Of a stretch of 21,690 nucleotides of DNA, positions 15,889 to 21,690 are shown piece by piece. Source of the stretch: Methylococcaceae bacterium (GTDB lineage Bacteria > Pseudomonadota > Gammaproteobacteria > Methylococcales > Methylomonadaceae); NCBI GenBank assembly GCA_009925045.1, contig RFQK01000006.1, forward strand, positions 1-21,690, read 5' to 3'. Below the pieces are notes generated by a model. The model did no database searches. It was not told the origin of the DNA and worked only from the letters and a program-made list of their open reading frames with translations. How positions within the stretch are numbered: position 1 is the stretch's first letter; each line of letters starts with the position of its first letter. Made by a program: the position numbers and the translations under genes.

Positions 15889-16195
15889 TTATTGAATGCC
15901 GAGATAGGCCTGCCGGATGCGCGCATCCTTGAGGATCTGGTCGGGTGGGCCGCTGGCCACGCAGCGCCCCACGTCCAGAACATAGGCCTGGTCGCAGGGC
16001 TCAAGGGCTTCCACCACCCTTTGCTCGACCAGGACAATCGTGAGCTGCCCGTCGCGATGCAGATCGCCGATGCGCTCGAAAATCAGATCGACCACGATGG
16101 GCGGCGCATTTTTGCGGCCGAATACCGCCGCCACCGGATTGGTGCCGAATATCGCGCGCGTGCCGCCCCACGGCATGATCGCCGACGAGTACCGC
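15889..16195 (-). other. high-GC chimeric block: Ldh2-like and LivF fragments in place of nifX
   Basis: About 300 bases of much higher GC than the flanks (41 of 60 in 15901-15960, against 28 of 60 in 16321-16380). Read on the minus strand from 16176, the protein starts MPWGGTRAIFGTNPVAAV, resembling the Ldh2 malate/lactate dehydrogenase family pattern (PWGG...FGTNP). It passes directly into a LivF-type ABC ATPase C-terminus from about 16083: LTIVLVEQRVVEAL, YVLDVGRCVASGPP and AYLGIQ, ending at a stop at 15889. Neither fragment is a complete gene. It lies exactly where nifX (about 150 codons) is expected and fuses onto the end of nifN. Mis-assembly or transfer are both possible. Confidence 0.72.
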
Positions 16196-17456
16196 GATAA
16201 CCTATCCAGGTTTTCTGATAAGCGCCAATGACATCGTACAAAGGGAAACCTGCTCTGAGCACTGGGACGCCTAAGCGTTCCGCACAGGCAACGGCATGAG
16301 AATTACCCACTACTAATTGGGCACGACGTTCAGCTGCCAACAACTCAAGATCTTCCAAATCTCCGATTTTGACACTTTCGACCGACATGCCAGCCAGCAC
16401 AGCGGCTGGTGCAGCACTGACTGCAACCACCACCTCAGCACCCATGCCTTGCAATAAATCGGTCAGTGCATTCAACTGATCAGGATCCGCAGCCAAAGCC
16501 ACACGTAATTGGCCAAGCATAAAATGCGTATCCAGCATGGCATCTTGCAACTGACTTCTTTGCCGCTCAATTGTTGCCGGAACCGGCATTTCACTCACTT
16601 CACTCAATGCCATGACCAATGCATCATTAGCTTGCAAACCATACAAATGGGGAAAGTAATAGGTCTTTACCCCCGTTTTTTGTTGCAATAACTCACCGGA
16701 CTTCTGTAACGATGCACCAATCACTAAGGTCGCTTTAGCATCCCCTAGGGTTTGTAATTCAGAGATCAGCGTCCCGCCTATCGTCACAGGGGAAAACTCA
16801 TCTTCGGTAAGACTGCCATCCAAAGATTCGGACAGATCTGGGATCAGCACCGGACGCAAATTGAAACGTTCAATTAACTCTTTTAAGGCTTCTAGGTCAC
16901 CTGGAGTCAACATAGGACTGACTAAAACATTTACCTGACGCTGGCGAGTTCCAGGCAGAGTGCCAGCCTGACTGGCATCCGGAACCAAAGAGCGGATTAA
17001 TTCATAGACTGTGGCCGCATAACCAGTTTCGACACACCCAGAAAAATCCGGCGTGTTCACCGCAATAACGGCTACATGATTAAACTGAGGATAGCGCTCA
17101 CGAAACTCCCGCAAATTTCGCTGTACGTCACAACCCTGGGTTTCAGCCAGGCCAGTCGTCAGAACCGCAATCAAAGCTGGATTGGATTTTTCAGCAATCA
17201 CCCGTATGCCTTCGATGACATTCTCATCCGCCCCCATGACAGAGCTGGCTTGATCCATAGCCGTTGACTGCAAAGGAATAGGCTCGCGAAAATGACGCAC
17301 AAAAAATACTTTGGCAAATGCAGTACATCCCTGTGAGCCATGCAACATGGGAACAGCTCGGTCAAAACCTAGGCAGGCTAGAGCGCCTCCCATGGGCTGG
17401 CTGGCTTTTAAGGGATTAACGGATAGTGCTTTTTGACGTTTGATGATCTCAGCCAT
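16083..17456 (-). pseudogene. nifN: NifN, 3' end replaced by foreign sequence
   Basis: NifN pairs with NifE as the scaffold that matures FeMo-cofactor precursor. The frame from ATG 17456, overlapping the nifE stop by 8 bases, is good NifN for ~420 residues: QPMGGALACLGFDRAVPML, GSQGCTAFAKVFFVRHFREP, LTTGLAETQGCDV, VGNSHAVACAERLGVPVLRAG and finally AYQKTWIGYRGT. After this (about 16195) the frame runs into the high-GC block and yields 33 meaningless Arg-rich residues before a stop at 16083. About 40 C-terminal residues of normal NifN are missing. The cofactor-binding core is retained, but stability and pairing with NifE are doubtful as written. Confidence 0.88.
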
Positions 17457-18891
17457 GGTTTGCCACCTGTGCGATCATCTCATCATGATTAACGGTTAAG
17501 CTTTCAGCTGCAAATTGTTTCCATGGCGGTGGCTGTCTGACTGCATTCCAGACAGGACTTTCGAGAGTTAATGCCAGTTGTCTGACCAGTTCCAACATGC
17601 CCTGATACCCGGCATACCCAAACTCACGCTCCTGATTAATATCCAAAAACGGAATTTTAGCTTTAAGGGCAGTGTACATATTGCGACCACCGGCAATCAG
17701 GATATCTGCCTTGTAATCTCGGACAACTTTCAGCAAAGCCCGTGGTGAACCATCTTCTATCATCAGGGTGTCCTCACCCATGAGTTCACGTATCCGTGCT
17801 TTATCTTCTTCGGTGGATTTCTTAGTCCCAGTGGCAACCACCACCATGCCCAAATCCTGTAAAGCTGAAATGACCGACCAGCTTTTAACACCACCGGTGA
17901 ATAACAACACCCGTTTACCTTTAAGCCGGGTTTTCCACGGGGCAAGTGCTGCCTGAATTCGTGCTTCCTCACGGGCAATAATTGCCTCCGTGCGCTGAGT
18001 GAGCTCTGGATCATTGATGACGCGAGCAAAATCTCGCAACGCTTGAGAGGTATCGGTGATACCGTAGAAGCTGCCTTCGAACCAAGGGGTACCATAAGCT
18101 TTATTTAACTTACGGGCTACATTCACCATGGCCTTAGAGCACACCATCATGTTGACTTCTGCCTTGTGCATAGTCTGAACTTCCCGAAAACGGGCATCAC
18201 CCGACAAGGTACATAAGACCCGCAAGCCCATTTCATCGAGCAAAGGCAGCACATGCCAAAATTCTCCGGCAATATTGTATTCACCGACTAAATTGACATC
18301 ATGAATTCTAAAGCCTGGTTGTTCTAGCCCAGGCGGCAAAGGATCTGGCTCCCGAGTCCCGACAACATGATTCACCATGGCATCACCGGCAATGCGGTTA
18401 CCTAAATTTTTAGTACCGTAAAAGCCTGCTGCATCAATTGGCACCACAGGTATTCCCCAACGCTCAGCAGATGTTTTACAAATTGCATCGATATCATCAC
18501 CCACTAACGCCGGAACACAGGTGTTGTAGATAAAAACAGCGGGAGGTGCGTAGGTATCAATGGCTTGTTTGATAGCATGGAACAGCCGTTTTTCACTGCG
18601 GCCCATGACAATATCCTGTTCGGTCAAATCCGTTGTCATACCGATGCGATAGAGCTGAGAACCTGAGGAACGCGTGCCACGGTTATCCCAAGAACTACCA
18701 GCACAAGCGATAGGACCATGAACAATATGCGCTACATCTGCAATTGGTAATAATGCAATCTGGGCACCGTCAAATGCACACCCACCTGCCGTGGCACCGG
18801 GTTTGGGTTTAGCGCAACCTGATTTTTCTTTCTTGTTGTGTTCACAAGCCGGTTCATCCAGTAACTGAGCGATATCTTTGCTTGATTTCAT
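17449..18891 (-). CDS. nifE: NifE, FeMo-cofactor scaffold subunit
   Basis: 480 residues, full length. The start at 18891 (GAGGTG 6 bases ahead) is chosen over 18915, which would lie upstream of the expected sigma-54 transcription start. Conserved cysteines occur in [14 protein letters not shown] (Cys38), [15 protein letters not shown] (Cys63) and [12 protein letters not shown], matching the ligands of the bridging [4Fe-4S] cluster in NifEN. Further signatures are [27 protein letters not shown] and [11 protein letters not shown]. The N-terminus has extra cysteines in a short charged stretch. It is the first gene of the minus-strand operon and overlaps nifN by 8 bases. Confidence 0.96.
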   Translation of the reverse strand: MKSSKDIAQLLDEPACEHNKKEKSGCAKPKPGATAGGCAFDGAQIALLPIADVAHIVHGPIACAGSSWDNRGTRSSGSQLYRIGMTTDLTEQDIVMGRSEKRLFHAIKQAIDTYAPPAVFIYNTCVPALVGDDIDAICKTSAERWGIPVVPIDAAGFYGTKNLGNRIAGDAMVNHVVGTREPDPLPPGLEQPGFRIHDVNLVGEYNIAGEFWHVLPLLDEMGLRVLCTLSGDARFREVQTMHKAEVNMMVCSKAMVNVARKLNKAYGTPWFEGSFYGITDTSQALRDFARVINDPELTQRTEAIIAREEARIQAALAPWKTRLKGKRVLLFTGGVKSWSVISALQDLGMVVVATGTKKSTEEDKARIRELMGEDTLMIEDGSPRALLKVVRDYKADILIAGGRNMYTALKAKIPFLDINQEREFGYAGYQGMLELVRQLALTLESPVWNAVRQPPPWKQFAAESLTVNHDEMIAQVANHG

Positions 18892-18920
18892 AAACACCTC
18901 ATTGTCGTTAATCAAATCAC

Positions 18921-18936
18921 TGCAACAGCTATGCCA
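18921..18936 (-). promoter_or_regulatory. sigma-54 -24/-12 promoter of the nifE operon
   Basis: On the minus strand TGGCATAGCTGTTGCA: TGGCAT, five bases, TTGCA, with GG and GC 10 bases apart. Transcription is expected near 18909, about 18 bases before the nifE ATG at 18891. It is the second strong RpoN promoter in the window and probably drives everything down to rseC. Confidence 0.9.
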
Positions 18937-18980
18937 ACTTATAAGACCCTGTTTTCTATGGATTTACGGAGAGAAATCTT

Positions 18981-18996
18981 TGTCGTATTTGCGACA
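18981..18996 (-). promoter_or_regulatory. NifA upstream activator site for nifE
   Basis: TGTCGTATTTGCGACA is an exact TGT-N10-ACA site. The surrounding bases extend it to a perfect palindrome TTTGTCG-N6-CGACAAA (18979-18998). It lies about 45 bases upstream of the -24 element, a closer spacing than the site before iscA, and is the more symmetric of the two. Confidence 0.85.
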
Positions 18997-19029
18997 AAGT
19001 AAAACGAAATGATGTCGGATTATCAGACT

Positions 19030-19057
19030 GCCATCCCTGAGATCAATCAGGGATGGC
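19030..19057 (-). terminator. strong hairpin after nafY
   Basis: GCCATCCCTGA (19030-19040) and TCAGGGATGGC (19047-19057) form an 11-bp perfect stem with a 6-base loop, 12 bases beyond the nafY stop. There is no real T run after it on the minus strand (AGTCTGATAATC), so it is probably a weak or factor-assisted terminator, or a 3' stabilising stem for the rnf-nafY transcript. It insulates the nifE promoter region just downstream. Confidence 0.6.
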
Positions 19058-19069
19058 GATTAAAACGGT

Positions 19070-19656
19070 TTATTCGAGTTCAAGGGTTTCGGACTGAAAC
19101 CGTTTACTTTCTTCAGCACTTCTGCCCAGTGCTCGCGCCATCCAGGGTGGCGGTGCATCAAACACTGATTGAAACTCGGCCAGTTTAGTCTCGGCGTCGA
19201 TCACCTCAGGCACTTTGATCGGATAAATGTCCGCTCTGACGACTTTTGCTGTGATAACTGATAAACCAGAAAGCGAATACAAGAACCAAAATGGCCATTC
19301 AACAATTGTCCACTATTCGAAGCAATCGCAATTCGTATTGACTCTGGCATATCCCCATCTTTATAAGGCTGAACATTAGGCATATTTTCATCGCCTTCTT
19401 CTTCTCCCCAAAGATAACGAACAGCCAATTTAATGTTTTCTAGGCCAATACCAATATCCTCACCGTCTTCCTCACCGTCATGGCTTCCGATACCGGTTTT
19501 CAGATTAGTTACAGTAATGGCTTTGAGCTTTTCATCATCAAGCGGGCGACCGACCTTGTCATGCATAATTTCGATCAGACGTTGGACATCAACGCCGGGT
19601 AAAACCCGGGCAGCAAGTGCTATACGGAGGGCAAGATCACGGGATAAGGAAGTCAT
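19070..19656 (-). pseudogene. nafY: nafY, NifX/NafY-family protein with core deletion and frame change
   Basis: NafY (gamma protein) binds FeMo-cofactor and apo-MoFe protein. Residues 1-60 from ATG 19656 are the NafY-type helical domain (LALRIALAARVLPGVDVQRL). After an acidic linker the C-terminal NifX-like domain begins with IRIAIASNSGQLLNGHFGSC and FLVYQLSQ. At about 19250 the match jumps, with a change of frame, to AKVVRADIYPIKVPEVI and DAPPPWMARALG, the end of that domain. Some 50-55 residues between are missing, including the central NifX strands. The first frame ends at 19201, so only a truncated protein is readable. The location after rnfH matches rnf-nafY of Azotobacter. Confidence 0.82.
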
Positions 19657-19700
19657 AAATACCTCTGTCGGTTCGGACTGTGAATGAGGATTTTCGGTTA

Positions 19701-20270
19701 TTAAACCGGTCCACTGGCTAAGTCTTTCTTAACCACAAAGGTATTTGCTAAGGCTTCGTCATACGTTAGGGTATCGGCTTTAAACTTATAGGATTTTGCT
19801 GCTTCATAAGCAGTCACCACTTTATCCTCTGCGGATTGCCCTTTGAGATCGGATTTCTCAATGTACAGAACATCCAAAGTTTCATTCCAGACCATACCGT
19901 CTTTATAAGGAATAAAACGAAAGTCGACCCCTGCCAGGTTAATCAGCATAGGCTTATTGATATTTTCGACAAAAAACAAAGTAACTGCCTCTGGACTCAG
20001 AACAGTGCCATATTTCTCCAAAAATACTTGCACATCCTGAAGCTGACTGAACAAACCACTGACGAAAATAAATTTTTCACTATCAGCCAAAATAGCTGCC
20101 TGATGTAATAACAATTCTGGAGGTTTTCTGTCCACTGTAGAGCCTTCGCGGAAAGAACCCTGGATTAACACCAAGTCACCTCGATAAGCAGTGATGCCTT
20201 TTTCACTGGTAGCACCTAGCACCGACATAATAAAAGTCAGACCTTGTTTATCAATATTTTCTAAAAGCAT
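19701..20270 (-). CDS. unknown 189-residue protein between rnfH and nafY
   Basis: I cannot name this family. The start at 20270 has AGGAGAAATTAA ahead. The product looks like a mixed alpha/beta protein: a strand-rich first half (GLTFIMSVLGAT, GDLVLIQGSF, KFIFVSGLFSQLQDVQVFL), then AVTLFFVENI, then a helical, charged C-terminal third (EDKVVTAYEAAKSY). It has no cysteine and no signal or membrane helix that I can see, so it is probably soluble and not an Fe-S protein. Sitting inside the rnf-nafY operon it may act in electron supply or cofactor insertion. Because several neighbours carry internal deletions, an unseen deletion here cannot be excluded. Confidence 0.68.
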   Translation of the reverse strand: MLLENIDKQGLTFIMSVLGATSEKGITAYRGDLVLIQGSFREGSTVDRKPPELLLHQAAILADSEKFIFVSGLFSQLQDVQVFLEKYGTVLSPEAVTLFFVENINKPMLINLAGVDFRFIPYKDGMVWNETLDVLYIEKSDLKGQSAEDKVVTAYEAAKSYKFKADTLTYDEALANTFVVKKDLASGPV

Positions 20271-20292
20271 TTAATTTCTCCTGTTTATAAAA

Positions 20293-20559
20293 TCAGACAT
20301 CTACGCGTCGGCGTTGCACCTGTTGTGGATCAGCCGTAATCTTGCGATAGATTTCGACTCGATCTCCTTCTTTGACCGGCGTATCGAGTTTGGCAAATTT
20401 GCCGAAAATACCGACCTTTTGTGTTTCGAGATCAATATTGGGATAACGTTTAAGCACGCCAGATAACTCGATCGCCTGCTGAACCGTGCTTCCATCGGGG
20501 ACCTCTAATCGTAACCATAGCTGTCGATCGGCTTCGGCATAACACACCCCAACGTTCAT
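20293..20559 (-). CDS. rnfH: RnfH, ubiquitin-like Rnf accessory protein
   Basis: 88 residues of the RnfH family: a beta-grasp fold with VGVCYAEADRQLWLRLEVP, GSTVQQAIELSGV, then KVGIFGKFAKLDTPVKEGDRVEIYRKI, the typical ending. Its function is unclear, but it is encoded with Rnf1 in nitrogen fixers and needed for full nitrogenase activity in some. The start directly adjoins the rnfE stop, with the site GAGGAGG inside the end of rnfE. It is intact. Confidence 0.92.
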   Translation of the reverse strand: MNVGVCYAEADRQLWLRLEVPDGSTVQQAIELSGVLKRYPNIDLETQKVGIFGKFAKLDTPVKEGDRVEIYRKITADPQQVQRRRVDV

Positions 20560-21273
20560 TTAAACCTCCTCAACCGCGTCTGCTATAGGCCTGGGACTGA
20601 CGACTGATACTGACTGAGCGATCAGACGCTGTTCTATTAGCCGTTTGATGGCTACCATTAATCCCAACATCACGAATCCGCCTGGTGGCAATGCGGTCAG
20701 CAAGAAACCTCTGTAGTCCTGAATCAAGGTGGTTTCCATAAATCTAAAACCTTCTCCGAGTAAGACCGATGCGTGCGAAAACAAGGTGCCTGCAGAACTG
20801 ATTTCCCGAAATGCCCCCAAAACAACCATGGCTAAGGTAAAACCCAGCCCCATCATGAAGCCATCCCAAGCCGACAAGAGCACAGAGTTTTTATAGGCAA
20901 ATGACTCGGCACGCCCGAGGATCACGCAATTGGTCACAATCAGGGGAATAAAAAGACCTAAGACTTTATGCAGTTCATGCATCCAGGCATTCAGGCAAAG
21001 ATCGACAAAGGTGACGAGTGCAGCAATCAGCAATACAAAAATAGGAATCCGTATTTCGCTGGGGATCATATGTCGACTGACTGAAACCGCTGCATTGGAG
21101 GCAACCATGACCGCCATCGTTGCTATGCCCATGCCTAAACCATTGCTAGCGGTTCCTGTTACCGCCAGTAAGGGACACAAGGCCAGATTCTGGGTCAATA
21201 CTACGTTGTTATCCCATAAGGCCTCTTTGGCAATTTTGCGGTAAGGTTCAGAGAGTAAGTGCGCGATATTCAT
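20560..21273 (-). CDS. rnfE: RnfE, membrane subunit of the Rnf complex
   Basis: 237 residues, normal for RnfE. It is an integral inner-membrane subunit of the ion-driven ferredoxin:NAD oxidoreductase that supplies low-potential electrons to nitrogenase. There are about six hydrophobic segments, starting near LAVTGTASNGLGMGIATM and IPIFVLLIAALVTFVDL, with the family motifs NNVVLTQNLALCPLLAVT and IPLIVTNCVILGRAE (the NC cysteine is typical of RnfA/RnfE). The start overlaps the rnfG stop in an ATGA. No damage seen. Confidence 0.95.
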   Translation of the reverse strand: MNIAHLLSEPYRKIAKEALWDNNVVLTQNLALCPLLAVTGTASNGLGMGIATMAVMVASNAAVSVSRHMIPSEIRIPIFVLLIAALVTFVDLCLNAWMHELHKVLGLFIPLIVTNCVILGRAESFAYKNSVLLSAWDGFMMGLGFTLAMVVLGAFREISSAGTLFSHASVLLGEGFRFMETTLIQDYRGFLLTALPPGGFVMLGLMVAIKRLIEQRLIAQSVSVVSPRPIADAVEEV

Positions 21274-21690
21274 GATTGCACCTCAGAGATCACTGGCGTT
21301 GCTTCAGTATTGCTGGTATCGAGAAGTTCAGCCTGATGGGCACGATAAAATTCCAATCCCCGATAGATTGCTTGAACGACCTTACGAGGGGTAATAGTTG
21401 CTCCAGCGAATTGATCAAAAACCCCACCATCTTTTTTGACCGCCCATTGCTCAACGCTCAGGTTGTGCAGGGATTTACCGTTAAATGACAGTACCCATTT
21501 CGATTTACTGATTTCGATTTTGTCCCCAAGTCCAGGCGTCTCCAGATGGCTGATTACCCGCACACCCAGTATTTCCCCTTCTCGGTTAATACCCATGACC
21601 AAGCTAATTGGGCCTGCATAGCCATCGGGCGCAACAAATTTGAAACTGACAGCACTGACCCTGCCCTGTTTTCGAGCCCGATAAACCAAG
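21270..21690 (-). CDS. rnfG: RnfG, covalent-FMN subunit of Rnf, C-terminal part
   Basis: The frame is open to the window edge, so this is the 3' part (about 139 residues) of a protein of about 200. RnfG carries FMN bound through a threonine. The site is the Thr of FDQFAGATITPRKVVQAI, and FKFVAPDGYAGPISLVMGI together with HLETPGLGDKIEI are further conserved stretches of the periplasmic FMN domain. The N-terminal membrane anchor is outside the window. The stop shares an ATGA with rnfE. Other rnf genes would lie beyond 21690 if the order is rnfABCDGEH. Confidence 0.92.
   Translation of the reverse strand, partial: LVYRARKQGRVSAVSFKFVAPDGYAGPISLVMGINREGEILGVRVISHLETPGLGDKIEISKSKWVLSFNGKSLHNLSVEQWAVKKDGGVFDQFAGATITPRKVVQAIYRGLEFYRAHQAELLDTSNTEATPVISEVQS

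Noticed and set aside
15864..16037. N-terminal extension of the DUF269 protein
   Set aside because: Those codons lie in the high-GC block and are antisense-like or out-of-frame readings of LivF; the ATG at 15863 has AAGGAG.
18892..18915. Upstream nifE start at 18915
   Set aside because: It would precede the transcription start predicted from the sigma-54 promoter; the ATG at 18891 has a good ribosome site.
19240..19250. Single-base homopolymer error as the only fault in nafY
   Set aside because: Restoring one A would join the frames, but the NifX-type domain would still lack about 50 conserved residues.

Overview
The window is the accessory (non-structural) part of a molybdenum-nitrogenase (nif) region from a moderate-GC bacterium. 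The gene set and order (iscA-nifU-nifS-nifV-cysE-orf-nifW-nifZ-nifM; nifE-nifN-DUF269-DUF683-fdxB; clpX; nifF; rnfG-rnfE-rnfH-nafY) closely follow the Azotobacter/Pseudomonas stutzeri type. I therefore infer a gammaproteobacterial diazotroph. A methanotroph of the Methylococcales is a reasonable guess, but the sequence alone does not prove it. The structural genes nifHDK, nifB and nifLA are not in the window.

Layout. (1) 1-1693, + strand: the end of an A-type flavoprotein gene, two different plant-type [2Fe-2S] ferredoxins and nifQ. (2) 2000-2278, - strand: a DUF6156-like protein and a small NifZ-like protein; the former overlaps nifQ tail to tail. (3) 2300-12212, + strand: a NifA site and a sigma-54 promoter, then a very compact operon: iscA, nifU (damaged), nifS, nifV, a 58-codon ORF, cysE, a helical-repeat protein, nifW, nifZ, nifM, a thioredoxin-fold [2Fe-2S] ferredoxin, an unknown protein, a DUF364 protein, another unknown protein, and a GlcF-like Fe-S protein (damaged). 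(4) 18996 down to 12233, - strand: a second NifA site and sigma-54 promoter, then nifE, nifN (3' end lost), DUF269, DUF683, fdxB, clpX (damaged), a glutaredoxin-BolA fusion (internal UAA), nifF (damaged) and rseC. The two operons converge with about 20 bases between them. (5) 21690 down to 19070, - strand: rnfG (partial), rnfE, rnfH, an unknown 189-residue protein and nafY (damaged), closed by a strong hairpin.

How the genes work together: NifU/S/IscA supply Fe-S clusters; NifV supplies homocitrate and CysE cysteine; NifQ, NifEN, NafY, DUF269 and DUF683 serve FeMo-cofactor assembly and delivery; NifW/Z/M mature the two nitrogenase components; Rnf, NifF, the ferredoxins and possibly FprA and the GlcF-like protein move low-potential electrons.

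The most unusual property is a repeated kind of damage. Six conserved genes (nifU, the GlcF-like gene, nifF, clpX, nafY and the nifN-nifX junction) each lack an internal or terminal block, often the cofactor-binding core, while the sequence on both sides is well preserved. At the nifN-nifX junction about 300 bases of high-GC DNA resembling pieces of an Ldh2-type dehydrogenase and LivF sit where nifX belongs. A seventh gene (glutaredoxin-BolA) carries a single in-frame stop. Clean flanks and otherwise intact neighbours make mis-assembly or gap-closing error the leading explanation. A truly decaying, non-functional nif island is the alternative. No stretch longer than about 200 bases lacks a gene.
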